Made by a program: the position numbers and the translations under genes. This document shows positions 25,101 to 36,699 of a stretch of DNA of 64,000 nt, in pieces. Within the stretch, counting starts at the first letter, position 1. Each line of letters opens with the position of its first letter. Location of the stretch: assembly GCA_964304625.1 (NCBI GenBank), contig OZ199838.1, positions 13,082,001 to 13,146,000 on the forward strand, in the 5' to 3' direction. Source of the DNA: Kudoa neothunni. Taxonomy: Eukaryota > Cnidaria. The notes under the pieces were generated by a model. That model saw only the letters and a program-made list of their open reading frames with translations, was not told the DNA's origin and made no database searches.

Positions 25101-28100
25101 ACTCCTTAATCTTGGTCATTGGAAATGAAAGCATCTGTTATGATATTGTATTCTTGAAGAATCAAAGTCATCTTATAGGAAATTGTCAGATTCCGATATT
25201 TTAAAGTCAGAATCATCGCCGGAATTTGAGTTAAGATTACTTTGTATAAGTCATTCGATATCGTTATATGTATTATTCGAGATCATATTGTTTAGTAATA
25301 AGAAAATATAATTTTAAGATGACAAGTTAATATAAAAAATTAAGAAAGTTACGTTTCATTAACGCAGAAACGTTAATCTGATTGTGCACAGATTAATTGT
25401 CGTTAATCTCATTACAGCTTAGCTAGAAACGAAACTGCATTTTTGAGTTATTTAAATAAAAACATTAAAATCTAGTTCCAAAATTTAAAATAACAAATAA
25501 AAATTAACGCAATGATACCTTTTTGTTGAAAAATAAAGCAAAAAATAATCTTTCCTCATAAAAATGTGGCATAGATATTTTTAAAATGCTTAAAACGAAA
25601 TAAAAATTTGTTTAATTCAAAATTCATAGTTTCTTCGAGGGATTCCTAGATGCATTAAATGGTGAGATCAGAATTCTTGGAGTTGAAAAGCAAAATAGCT
25701 CACGTGGGGTCACATATGACCCCACTTCGGATCGGGAGGGTTAAAACATTTGTTTTAAGCATTTGATTAAGATTTTTTATAAAGATTCCCATCATTATCT
25801 TAAATTCTTTGAACATTTCAAAATTATCAATTTTCTAGTGAATTTAATGTATTCTTCGAATTCTTATTATTATTATTAGATAAGTGAGAAAACTTTGTGA
25901 ATAAGTTCTTTAAATAAATGAAATAAATATTAACGACTATTTAAATGGTCTCTTGAATAATATGAAGAGAGCGTGGTATTCAAGCCATATATGGATTCAT
26001 TATATTCAATTCAAATAAATATTGTTTAATGTATGACGCCACTTTTCTCAAAATTATTGATTTTTGTAGCTTAAACTTTTTATAACTTTGATTAGAGCTC
26101 CCTATCAGATTAAAATTTGGAAGCAATTAATATTTATCATTTTTCTCATTAAAATGTATTTGTTCAGATCTAACTTAATTTATCAATGGAACTTAAAAAT
26201 TAACATCTTTAATTCTTCATTCTGTCAAAAATAGCGTCAAATGAAACTCGTGGTATTTCAACCTTTAATAGGAAAAACTTCCGTGTATACAGGGTTAATG
26301 AACCTAAAATAAATGATATAAATACAAAATTAATCAATATTATACTAGGTGTAATAAAAAGGGGGATAAACGATTCTAAATGAGACAAAATTGAGATTCA
26401 AACCATTTTGATTCTATTCGAGTGAAAGGCGCGTTAAATATTATTGTCAATTTTTATATAATTAGTCATTGCCTTCTGTATTTTTTACGATATTTACAAC
26501 GTTTACCGCCCAATTATCTCATCATTATCCGTGTCTCACCAATACCCACGATTTTTTGCGTTCCATCGGAATTTTTCCACTCCTCACGTTTAGAAACATT
26601 GTTTTACGCCATTCGGGTTTATTTTAGTGTTAATATTGCCTTATAATAATTACGGATTTTAGAATTTATAGTAACCTTTTCGTTACTCGGTTTTAGCTAA
26701 CTTTTGTTTATTCCTCCTCTTCCTCAATTGACGTGATTATCATAATTTAAAAGTTGGTTGAATTATAAGGGTTATGTTGTTTATAATAGAGTCCAACACA
26801 TATTTTTGTTATCAGAAGTTTGTTATCAAAACTAGCATGCGACTTTACATGAGATATCGATAAAAGAAACTGAAGAAAACTCTTATTTGAATATATTATC
26901 TCACAAGATAAAAGTTTATTTATTGCATTTATTCATAATAGTATTAAAGTATAAAAACTTTTTCAATTTATATTTAATTTTCTAGTCGATTATAAAACAA
27001 TATAAAACGCGCAAGCAGTGAATTGAATGTGGTTTTTAATTATTGCTAAATGCGTAGGATTTCTTTAAACTTTATTTCGTCTTATCATTCCGATAATTTT
27101 GATACAAATATTATTTGTAGTACAAACATAAATTTTTATATTTTAGCGTATTAACATTATCTAGAATATTTTTGATGATTTTTGGTGATTTTGGTTAAAC
27201 TGAATAACTAATAATATCTCGTTCCTTTTATTATCAAATATCATATTAAAATATACTAAAAATGAAAACTGTATCCAATTTGTAGTGGAATAATTAATAT
27301 AAGGTCGATTTGTTTACTTTATGGTTAATTAGATAATATTGGGTTTGCTGACCCTAAACTAAGATACTGCATCAGTTACATTTAGGTATTATAATTTCTA
27401 AGATTTGGGAAGTTGTAATATTAATAAAAATAAGCACATATCTCGCTTAAGTTTGTTGGCAGGTAATCTAATCAACTTTTTTGATAGATTGTCAGATAAT
27501 ACCACCACCATCTTTGAACATGTTGTAGCTTTAGTGGGCATACATTGTTCCTCTGCATATGAAGACCTGCAAAAAACTCGGTGATTTAATTAGCTGGGTA
27601 TTCTAAACTACATTCGAATACATATTAAAACCAACTAATCTGTTCGTATTAGGATTTCAAATTATTTCGATTTATCGTTGGTGTGTCAACTGAAAGAGTT
27701 AGGAATATATCATATGATGATACTTTTTGTGACTCTAACCAAACACATTAATCATCATTTCTATGATCAAATTGTAATTGGTCGGTTATGCTATTATTAT
27801 GTTTGCTTTTTAATTGATATTTTCGAAGGAACAAGAAATGTTGACACGATTAAATTATGTGATAGAAAACTGCCAACTTGGAACGGGCGATTCTGCTTGG
27901 AAAATATTAGTTAACGGTATGTTTAAATTGGTGTAGTTATGCATGCTTTGATTGTAGTAGTAGTATTAATTTATGTTGTTAGCAAACTTGTTGTTTCTTC
28001 ATTGTACCTCATTAACATCGGGCAATACGCCAGAATTGTTGGGGAGAAAATTACAAACCATGTTTATTTCGGCTGTCAACACTCTCAAGTATCTCTTTAC

Positions 28101-30751
28101 TTGGATAGTAATTGTTTAATGTATAGTTAAGATTAACTTCATCCAAAAAAGGTGATATCAATGACGATTTCAAAAGCAAATATGAACAAATATTTGTTAC
28201 AAATGTGCTCACTGGTGTGCACGACATTATCAAGAATAACCCCACAGTCTCAAGCTTTTTTCTTAATCTTTTTGGTGGTATGGTCTACTGTTAGAATTTG
28301 CTTACGTTATGAGTTGAAAACATAGTTCATTTTGGTGCAGTTATCAATATTAAAAATATCGCTTTTACCAGCCTAGTTTTGGATATTTATTCAGCTGTAA
28401 TATCCAATCAAGGAATTGAAGAGTAGTTTTAGATTTTTTATTTTCTCACTGACCCTAATGTATTCAAGGTTGAACAATCAGTCGATAGCATCTAGATATA
28501 TAAACGATTTGGAGTTGATTATTTCCACGATGTCGTCTTCAATTGATCGATTTGAGACTATTACGTTCAAATTATCCAATGTGGTCGCCTTGTTAGTTAT
28601 CGAGTTATCCAAATCGTGGTCAGTGTATTTTAATATTTTTTAATTCTTTCATTCAGCCACCATAGGAATGGGACTTTGCAAAGGGAGATTCTTTTGATTG
28701 CTGTAGAAAAATTAGCTTTGAATATAAATTTTCCAATCAGGTATGCAGCTGATAAGTTAAATATTGGGTGACATAAGTGTAATGTACGACTTGTATTCAA
28801 TGATGGCATTTACTACAATTGAAATAATTCTCAATGGGAATAATTGTGTTATTTTTAGATATTGTGCTCTTGTATGGCCAAATATCCTTCAAAACACGTA
28901 TCAAGTCTGTTCACATATGTATCAATCAAATTTTGGTTCAATTTTTGCACTATGGTTGTGTTGTCATTTCAGTGTTACAAGTGTCAGTTCCGAAGAACTA
29001 ACTGATTTCACCAAGTATGGAAAATTCAGAAAAATAATTGAATCTTGGCTAATTGAAATTAAATTAATATAAGCTTATTTGGTTTTATTGTAGAAGTTTA
29101 TTTGTCATTGAAGATTTTGTTGCTTTTTTCCAATTCGTAAGTTCAAACGAGTGAATATATGACACAATTACTGTCATAATAGAATAAACCAAACTGGCAA
29201 CAAGAACCGCAGAAAGTGCTTCGACATTTTCTCAAAGAAGTTGACGACGCAATTATTCACGGTGTATGTTTTTATTATACCAACTTTTCCCGTTATATTT
29301 TATGTTGATATGGTTTAATTGGAGTTACTTTTTATAAATTTATTTAGAAAAACAATCTCGCCCTACTTAAATCATCCCTAAGTGTATATTTCAAACAACT
29401 GACGTGCGTTATTCGAAAGGCTCTCGTTTCCAACCATTCGGATTCATTAAAGTGAAACTAACAGATGTTTACAGTTTGTAATAGGGTTATTTTAGAATTT
29501 TGTATTGGTTTTTTGCCAAACTAGTCAAATCGGCCAGCATTATTCTCTATTCCAAGGTGATTTCAACAGATCAATCTACAACTGACAACATTTATAGTTG
29601 GATATTAACTGCATGCTACCACCAATATTGGATATGTTGATCTTTCCTCAAGATAAAACCAAGTTTCCTGGTAATGCCAAAAAATGGCAGTTGCTCTATT
29701 TGGATATGTTTATTTGCGGGCTGGCTCAACTGGATTTCAAACGTGATGAATTTATCAAGAGAAAGCTTAAACAATTTTTCACACAATTTTTTGTTGGATT
29801 AATCACTCTGTACTATCATCACCCCAGTAAAGATTGCCAGTTTGTTGTAAGTAGCTGTAGCATTATGAGTTATAATTTGTAACTTATTTGATCAATCGAA
29901 TTTTCTCAATGTTGCTTGTAGATCATACTTGAGGATACATTTTCATTGACACCCTCTCCAAATCTATAGTAAGCCCATATGGAAAATTGTTAAGTAGGAG
30001 TTGATCCGTGATGTTTAGTGACTTCAGAAATTTTGTGGTTGAAATTATTAACTTTAGCTATTTGTCTCCGTTCCAACCTGTTAGAACAACACTCGCTGTA
30101 AAAATAATTTCCCAAATTTTATTCGATCTATCGTCCTGAGTGTAATACTTTTTCGGTGTTAGGTGTTTTTCTACCTGAAAACCGTTTTTTTCAAAAACCA
30201 AGAATATTCACTTACTTCTGAGAGATTTTGGGGTGCTTTTGCCTCAAATGTTATACTGTATTGTTCACTTCAAACAACAGCCACTCAATCTTGATACCAA
30301 GACACTTTTTGGAATAGGTATAAGCTCAAACAATAGTAATAGATGAATTTTGTTTAAATATAATTGTAGTGAACGAAATTTTCGGATATACTATCGGCAC
30401 CAACATGGAATCAGTTGATGCTACCACTCGAACAAATTTCTAGTAACTAATCTTTTAAATTTTATTATATGAAATTTTTATAGCGATTTGGTGTTAGAAA
30501 TACTTAAAGATTTCATCACCAAATTTATCAACCAATACAATGTAAACTTTCTCTAAAATCAACGTGGGTTTTTATATATTTATGACTTTATTTAGATGTT
30601 GGTAGTTCAGGTGTTGGTCATGGTTAAAGATGCAAGCGGTGATTTTCTATTAGAGATGAGATCCGATCTTCTGGGCACAATTAAGAAATCCTATAACAAC
30701 AATTCAAAATATCACGAAATAATTAGAATATTCAATCAACTTTTTGTGTAA
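19115..30751 (+). CDS. MMS22L: MMS22L, replication-fork repair protein
   Basis: A large spliced gene. The proposed first exon (19115-19154) joins in phase to 21566-21674 and then 21722 onward. Many exons follow, with introns of about 50 bases, to the TAA at 30749-30751. The product is all-helical with few recognisable motifs. It matches my recollection of vertebrate MMS22L at several points in order: SWNLVVETVQRLF, FDSFVQSQLSD (spanning a splice), EPQKVLRHFLKEVDDAI, a LPPILDMLIFPQDKTKF block, and a C-terminal FITKFINQYN...KKSYNNNSKYHEIIRIF. MMS22L works with TONSL to load RAD51 at damaged forks. Two introns are outsized: 19155-21565 and 23297-27487 (4.2 kb). Both hold transposons and the second holds two other ORFs. 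Exon phases agree across both. The family call rests on remembered similarity, and the first exon is tentative. Confidence 0.7.
19422..20800 (+). mobile_element. piggyBac element inserted in the hAT-like repeat
   Basis: Flanked by TTAA at 19418-19421 and 20801-20804. The homologous point of the second hAT-like copy has a single TTAA (46748-46751), so the empty site is seen directly. The left end begins CACTCCCAGGACTAAACGG and the right end closes CCTTTCGACGG. GC-rich inverted pieces (GTGACCCC left, GGGGTCAAAAACGATCCCC right) lie just inside. It is 1379 bases long, too short for a full piggyBac, and keeps a transposase fragment (19856-20227). It is internally deleted and inactive. Confidence 0.8.
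19856..20227 (+). pseudogene. piggyBac transposase C-terminal fragment
   Basis: A 123-codon open frame inside the TTAA-flanked element. The block LLLIGKYLRQTFKGHYHLHL, then KYSLELFDKCIDIGET, matches the piggyBac pattern in which a helix and a strand (L..L.PYL.KGH.L..DN) lead to the third catalytic aspartate and then YTS..LF..L...GT. Here the expected aspartate-asparagine pair is replaced by leucine-lysine, so catalysis is lost. The later KKLKYGAISTRDLF region resembles the segment that follows. The N-terminal two thirds are absent. Its open frame probably reflects youth, not selection. Confidence 0.6.
23105..23119. repeat. (TG)n microsatellite
   Basis: A short run of TG/GT dinucleotides in an MMS22L intron. 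Confidence 0.7.
23620..23832 (+). CDS. Small tail-anchored membrane protein
   Basis: A 70-codon single-exon ORF starting at an ATG, inside the 4.2-kb MMS22L intron and on the same strand. The N-terminal 50 residues are basic (KNVILRIKDTHAKR, RKTSERFRKNWGRLK). The C-terminal 20 are a hydrophobic span, LLVFSPILVMFIVIFIMAYS, with nothing after it: a tail-anchored layout, N-terminus in the cytosol. The P-I-L-V-M run faintly recalls the membrane span of Sec61-beta (a PVLVMSL pattern), so a diverged Sec61-beta is one possibility. A possible polyA signal (AATAAA, about 23855) follows. It has no MMS22L similarity, so I treat it as a nested gene. Family not established. Confidence 0.5.
   Translation: MKNVILRIKDTHAKRFSPLIYNGKLSTSHGRLETVRKTSERFRKNWGRLKLLVFSPILVMFIVIFIMAYS
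23998..24207 (-). CDS. Small N-terminally anchored membrane protein, 5' end missing
   Basis: An open frame of 69 codons on the strand opposite MMS22L, in the same intron. It has one hydrophobic span near the start (HIFLYILLIGCCLAYLTY), then a basic stretch (QARLKIMRNVVQQF) and a soluble tail ending RHLFHFDPETH. No family was recognised. The frame has no ATG before the membrane span: it opens with TTG and meets a stop three codons upstream, so either a 5' exon exists or the ORF is truncated. The piggyBac-type element at 24227-25740 begins 20 bases upstream and would separate it from any 5' exon. It is convergent with the 23620 ORF, 165 bases away. Confidence 0.45.
   Translation of the reverse strand: MNASHIFLYILLIGCCLAYLTYQARLKIMRNVVQQFLLDKESLDYKQKGTITQYITILRHLFHFDPETH
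24227..25740. mobile_element. Non-autonomous piggyBac-type element
   Basis: Perfect TTAA at 24223-24226 and 25741-25744. The ends are CCCTCCC (left) and GGGAGGG (right). A GC palindrome lies inside each end: GGGGTCACTTTTGACCCC on the left and GTGGGGTCACATATGACCCCAC on the right, each able to fold into a hairpin. The 1.5-kb interior shows no transposase reading. It lies in the 4.2-kb MMS22L intron. Confidence 0.8.
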
Positions 30752-30825
30752 TTGTTATCAAATTATTTTCTCCATTTCGAATGGTTCGTTTTCCAATTAT
30801 TTAAAAGAATTCGTATCGTCTAAAT

Positions 30826-31445
30826 TAGGGGCCGGTAGCGGTTGGCGCGCCAACCAAATTTGACCTGGGATCTTTCCTCACAGTGTACGCGTGGGGCCTG
30901 AGATACAGTTAAATTTCTGCGTTAAAATCGATGTTTTCAGCACTACAGAAGCTGAATATAAAATTAAACGGAGTTAATTCAATACTATCCGCCTTTTTAA
31001 ATATAAATGTGAAAAAAACAAAGTAAAGATTAAAATATTCCACCAAAACAAAATTTTAACTTATTTTTATATTTTTACTGATTTTATGATATTAGTCTTA
31101 TTGTGATGAATGTGGACGTTTAATTATTGTTCTTTACTATTTCGAACCATCATTTAAATATAGAAAATATTACATTCATTATAACTAAAATTTCATAAAT
31201 TTTAGAACAAAGAAAATATGTACACCTAGCCATTTCCTCATGAAAATGTCGAACGTTTGCTATATTTTTCTTGCATCAGAATAAAAGTTTGATTTAAATA
31301 TCAAAATATAAATTTACTAAGTCAATTTGCAAGTATACTGCGAAGATGTAAATACACCTAAAGGATGTATGTATATTCTGGCCAGCTGTCTAATTTATTA
31401 TAATTATCCGGCTGGGGCAATACACTCGGGTTGCCGATCCTGCTA
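30826..31445. repeat. hAT-like non-autonomous element (tentative)
   Basis: The left edge TAGGGGCCGGTAGCGG runs into a perfect 16-base palindrome GGTTGGCGCGCCAACC (30840-30855). The right edge GGGTTGCCGATCCTGCTA resembles the 3' end of many hAT elements and is roughly inverse to the left edge. No 8-base duplication is visible. The interior is AT-rich, and the ORF crossing the right edge (31327-31587) has no family. Confidence 0.35.
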
Positions 31446-32028
31446 CAATGCTCAATTATCGAAACGTTATAAAATAATCTTAATTCTAGTTGAACCTGCA
31501 ATGGACAAACAATTCTTTGTAGGAGATTATTTGCGATTAATCATCATTAGAATCGTGATATATTCATATTTGAATGAATTCACTTAATTTTGATAATTTT
31601 GTCCATAGGATATTTTTTTATTACTAACGAAAGTCCCCAAAATAAAGGTAAGAAACATTTGTTGTCAACAAATATGAATTTAAAAGTCAGCAAATTCGGC
31701 AAAAGTAATCTGCTGGCACTGCGCATATGCAACTAAATGTTTTTATTTTATTAGATTTTTTATCACAAACAAGATCGCTAAACGAGAAAATAAATTTCAT
31801 TAAATTAACGTCAAACGATAAACTAAACAATCGAGAACAGAACCACATATATTTATATTGACCACTATTGGTATGTGTTGAAATATCATTTTAACTCAAT
31901 AATTAAAAAAATTAAGTAGACGCAAAAATGGATGTTTTCCATGCGTATTAATCAGGAAACATTAACGGTCACAGCATATGTTCGGAATGGATCGTAGCAA
32001 CGATCGTCACACTCACGAGGATATTCCA

Positions 32029-32506
32029 ATGGCATCCAAAGCTGGCAAGAAAACTGAGATGACTGAGATTGCACGCGAGTGCACCATCAATCTACACAAA
32101 AGATTGTACAATATGTAAGTTTTTATCGATTTTGTTCCACTTTGCAATCCTAATGTGCCGATCTAGCTCTCACAAGAGACATGCTATCCGTGCGATCAAG
32201 GAAATCAAGTCGTTTGCTCAAAAAAATATGAAAACACCTGTAGTCAAAGTAGATGGCGAGCTTAACAAATACATATGGAGCAAAGGTTTACGTAAAGTTC
32301 CAGTTCGTGTGCGTGTAAGAATGGAACGCAAATTGGCTGAAGATGAAGATTCCGCTCATAAATTTTACACCTTGGTCAGCTATGTTCCTGTAGCTTCATT
32401 CAAAAGTAATAATTACAATTCTTTTAGATCATTATTTCAATCGTTTTTAGAACTACAGAATGTTACCAGCGAATTGCTAGAGATTGCTAGAGTTCTGACC
32501 GTTTAG
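32029..32506 (+). CDS. RPL31: 60S ribosomal protein L31 (eL31)
   Basis: Three exons, 32029-32114, 32167-32405 and 32451-32506, with introns of 52 and 45 bases, give 126 residues, the normal eL31 length. The family blocks are in order: RECTINLHKRLYN, SHKRHAIRAIKEIKSFAQK, MKTPVVKVDGELNKYIW, KGLRKVPVRVRVRMERK, AEDEDSAHKFYTLVSYVPV. eL31 sits at the peptide exit tunnel of the large ribosomal subunit. The start at 32029 (MASKAGKK) is chosen from length and family. Two in-frame ATGs lie upstream, at 31978 and 31987, and could add 17 or 14 residues. The last intron also has a nearer AG (32426-32427), but only the distal one keeps the family tail in frame. Confidence 0.95.
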
Positions 32507-35500
32507 GCTGTGTTATGATTTTATTGGTTGACAATAGTGTTAAAGCTTAGTTGTTTTCTTGCGTGCCTATTTTAGGATTCTATATTATTTCACAGTGTAG
32601 TTTTTGGTAGATGTCTTCCTTTGAAATAGGAACGACGATGATTTTTGGTTGTGTATTAATTTAATACCTGGAATTGTAAAATGAAATTCACTGGTAACAG
32701 TGTAAGCGTTTTTTAAGATATATAAAGTTTTTGGGATTGCGCGAATAGGAAGGATGTGTTATCGGTTGTAATGTGGACGAAAGTGTTGTCTGTCTATGTG
32801 GTTAAGTCATTAAAAGATGTTTCTGTCAGATCGAATCCGATCCAGTTTCAAAGGGTTGTCATACGTGTAATAAATGATCTGAGATTAATACTACGCCATT
32901 TAACCCTATATGCCAAAATTTTTTGTTTGTGGTCTAAAGATTATATATTAGTGGAAACTTTTTAGTTGTTATAATGAATTAAAAAGTTAAAATGCTCAAG
33001 AATTTTTTATAAACCATTGTTGTCGAATTATAAGGAAAATGTAAATTAGATAAAAATTGTACCCATGTAAAAATTTCATGTTGTATATAAAAATGCATTG
33101 AACTTATGTTCGTATCTGATTTGTAAGCAGTCTCGTAATGTACTCAATATGCTTACATCGATCAATTTTTTTTTACCTGCGCGCCAATTTAGATGACAAC
33201 TTTGTATGTTCAAAACTATTTCATATCTACAAATATTTAAACTTGTAGCTTTTAAGAAAAGGTGCAACATACTGAGTTTTAGTACATATATTTTTTCCAT
33301 GAATAATTGTCTGCTATAATTATAGATACAGTTATGCTTCGATATTGCTAGACTCGATACTGCATAATTTAACTTTATTAACATTATATGCTTAAATAGA
33401 TAATTCTATAATGAAAATTCAAAATTGAAAAAGCAGATGTCTAATATACTAAAATGGTTACTTTCTCCAGCATTTGCGTAACTCATTCTTTTATTGTAAT
33501 CCCTCTAATTTGCTAATTGCACAATAATAAGCATGATTTCGAAGAAATATAGAGGATAAAACTAGAATAATTGATTACCATAATTCGTTTACGTCTATAC
33601 TTGGCGCTAAAGCTATAATTATAAATCTTTACGGTTTACCAAGCAAGTTATTAACTTTATTATTGGTTGATAACTTTAAAATAAGTCACTTATTTCTTGA
33701 TACAATCTTGTCTAAACAAGGCGAAACAATAAATTCAAAAATTGTGGCAACTAGAAATATATTTAAACCCGAAAAAATAGGAAGGTATTGAAAATAACAT
33801 TCGGAAGTGGATGGTTTCAATGCGAGAAAAAGAATTATTATCTGGTTTTTGAAGTAACGACAAAGATTCTATTATTGTCAAAAAAATTGTAATCAATAAA
33901 TTTTAACGGAAGGAACGGGCGGTTGAATAACTTCGGAAGGTATTTCGGTCAGGAAAAACTCGAAATTTCATAAATTTAATATTTTCTATGGTGTAGTTTT
34001 AAGTTTTTTATATTTTTAAGTACTACATAGTCTAGTTTCTTTTATTCTAATCTGAGGTATTAGAATTAATTCGAAAATTCATTATAATAGCCAATATTCC
34101 CTCCCCCAACGAATAATTTTTGAATTTTAAAATTCGGCTTTGTCAGTTGGGAGTTAAAGAAATAACACAGGGTGATAAACAGTCTATTGAAGCCTAATTC
34201 TACGATAATCTTGAAAATAAATCTATCGATATCCTAATTTGCGCACAAGGGTAAAAAAGTTAGAACAAGTATCATCATAAACGTTTCTTTAAACAATTTG
34301 GGAATAATTATAATTTAGATACATTGGTCAATAATTCGTTATGCATACCCCTTTCAGTCTTATTTTGAAAGAGGGTAAACAGCAGTTCCATTAATTTGCA
34401 AGTGCAAAGGAATTCGTAGAAGAATAGGTTCAACACAAAAATTCTACTATAACATTTATTTTTATTTTAATATATAAATACTTTATATTAAAACCCACTT
34501 GTTATAAAAAAATTTTTCATAATTAACTCACTGTTGGTGGTTAGTTTGATTACTTTCAACATTGAATTTGAAATTTACGTCATTTTACAGAGGTCCACAA
34601 GTAGTGTAAGCCCAACTCAGGTTGGGAAGCACTCAATTAAATTCTTATCTGAGCTATATTATAAACGGTTTAACCGAGCAACGCAATACCCGGATTCCAA
34701 AACGTAGTTTAAAAATTTCAACTTAGTGATAATTAATCTGATTAATGATCCAAAATCAACCTTGGAAATGATACTTGGCATCAAACCACGCTAAATTTTA
34801 ACGATTAATCATATAGTAATGTTTGATGCCCTCGTGGAAATTAAAAAGAATATACACAGTTGTTCTTGACGATTTTAAGGAAGTTTCATTGCCGCAAATG
34901 CGTATTCCAATAGCAGAAAAACGAGTGGTATGGAAAACAACAAATAATTATAGAAATGTGAAGTTTCAGATCCAGCGCCTATTTGAACCCAGGTAACCAA
35001 ATCTATTAAAGTTTTTTTCTAGTTGAAAGAACAAACGGGTTGCGCCCACCTTACCAAAATCTCTGATAACGCTCGATTTGTGCTCTACCAGACCACAATT
35101 ACTTAAAATAATGCCGACGAAAACCACCCCAAGTGGATTTTTTAATCGTAACGTAGTGTAAATTCACACTGAACCAGATGAGAACAAATCCAATCACGAT
35201 TATTTGTTACAAACCAGCCAGATACACGCTAAAAAAATTCAGTTTCAGTAAAACACACGCCAAAAAATTATTTTTCTATTTAGTTAAGGGCGCTGTTTTA
35301 AGAGGGCACTCTAGGTTTAGACTTAACGTGGATCAACACAGTGGACAGTGGAGGCAAATTAAACTCAAGTAAGCCACTGAGTAGGTTGTGAACCAGGAGG
35401 AAAGTTTTGAAACAGAACTTTCATAGAGACAGGCTCATTGGAATCTTTAAGTGTTTGGAATGTATTGAATGGTGGCTGCATTTTCTCCAGTATTATATAG

Positions 35501-35696
35501 AGCGGCAATATGTTCAACTAAACCATCTTCAATACACTTTTTTAGCAATCATTTTCACGTCGGGGGTGGGATTCTACAGAGTAAAAATCGATATCGCAGT
35601 TTCTACCGATTTTGGGAGAATGCTGTCTGTAGTTTTTAATGTTTTTCATGAGAGCAAAAAACACTAGTTTGGAATGAACTGTTGGAATCGAGAGCT
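32507..35696. other. Non-coding stretch with a possible tRNA-derived repeat
   Basis: AT-rich and without a supportable gene. On the minus strand near 35095-34985, TGGTCTGGTAGAGCAC looks like a pol III box A and CTGGGTTCAAATAGG like a box B, but they are about 100 bases apart, so a SINE is only suggested. A lone hAT-style end (GGTTGGGAAGCACT) lies near 34620-34632. Confidence 0.35.
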
Positions 35697-36684
35697 TTAG
35701 AGTAGTTTGCCGTTAGGGTTGACACCAAGTTCATCCCCAGCCTTAATAGAGATACCACCGTTGGTGAGGGCCGAAAAAACGAGCGAAGCAATGAATTTTT
35801 CTTCTCTGTTTGGGACTCCACTATCCAAGGATTTTAGCGAGACAACATTCACAGAAGTGTTGGAGGTAGTTGAATCTTTGAGTGTGAGCACAACGTCCAG
35901 TACCAAGATCATATACATCCCTGTATTCATAGAAGGTTCCATTACAATTATTTCCAGGCTTATTGATATCATTCGATGACGAAATAGCTGTATAACATTT
36001 GAGATCGTGTGCCCAAGCATTGTTATTTCCTTTTGAAGTAAGGAGAATCTCTGACGGCAATTGAACCCAGAGATCGTGGAGTTTATTTTGTTGAGCAATT
36101 CCAAATTGATATCATTTGGTAAATCATCGAGACGCACGACGGTGGAGATACCAACCTTGATACCTTCCTTGGTCATAGAAAACAAACGATGCCTCGTCAT
36201 GGTTAGGTTTTGCACTCTGGAATGAGCTCAACGGAAATAATAATAGTTTGTATTCCAATTTCTCGCAGGGAACTTAAGTGACTTTTTGATTCCGATAAAG
36301 TCTCCAGTTCCATCTCCATCTGAATCTTGAAACTTGTCGACAGAAATCTCATAACAGAATCCATCACTACATAAATCTCGGTTAATTTCTTGACATACAT
36401 TCCGTCGTAATACACATATATGTGCAAAGCACCAACAAACGTAGCCACAATAGCTATTATCAAATCCAAGGGTGAATATTCTCACCACTTTATAGGAAGC
36501 AGCTCTATTTTTTGAAGCTTTGCTTGTTGTAGGACGTTCGTAAGAGTAGTAGATCTTCTTCGGCTATCAAACTCACCATGTTGTGTGTGGTGGTAACGGA
36601 ATTTTTAGTGGGAGTGGTGGCAATTGCATCCTCCTCCTCTTGAGGGACCGTGGTCGATATTGGATCGTATTTCTGATCTTTCAT
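35697..36684 (-). pseudogene. SLC3-like heavy chain (4F2hc/rBAT type), broken and shortened
   Basis: Starting at the ATG 36682-36684, the minus strand gives an acidic cytoplasmic tail (EEEDAIATT; a EEDLLLLRT run), then one membrane span (DLIIAIVATFVGALHIYVYY). Next comes an alpha-amylase-like start, CYEISVDKFQDSDGDG then GDFIGIKKSLKF and LREIGIQTIIISVE, and a C-terminal beta-domain-like part (MILVLDVVLTLKDSTT to ISIKAGDELGVNPNGKLL). This order fits SLC3 heavy chains, type II glycoproteins that carry LAT-type amino-acid transporters to the plasma membrane. The reading frame changes about three times in 36200-36480. Only some 230 bases lie where roughly 300 residues of barrel are expected. It is a decayed or rearranged gene, unless the consensus is poor. 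The region 35980-36200 is not understood. Confidence 0.5.
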
Positions 36685-36699
36685 ACTATACAAGAAATA

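Noticed and set aside
25971-26265. Paired words CGTGGTATT(T)CAA inside the MMS22L intron as element ends
   Set aside because: They are in direct, not inverted, orientation and have no target duplication.
31327-31587. 86-codon plus-strand ORF
   Set aside because: It crosses the edge of a hAT-like repeat and shows no family.
33076-33384. 102-codon minus-strand ORF
   Set aside because: No start context, no domain pattern and low-complexity codons; taken as chance in AT-rich DNA.
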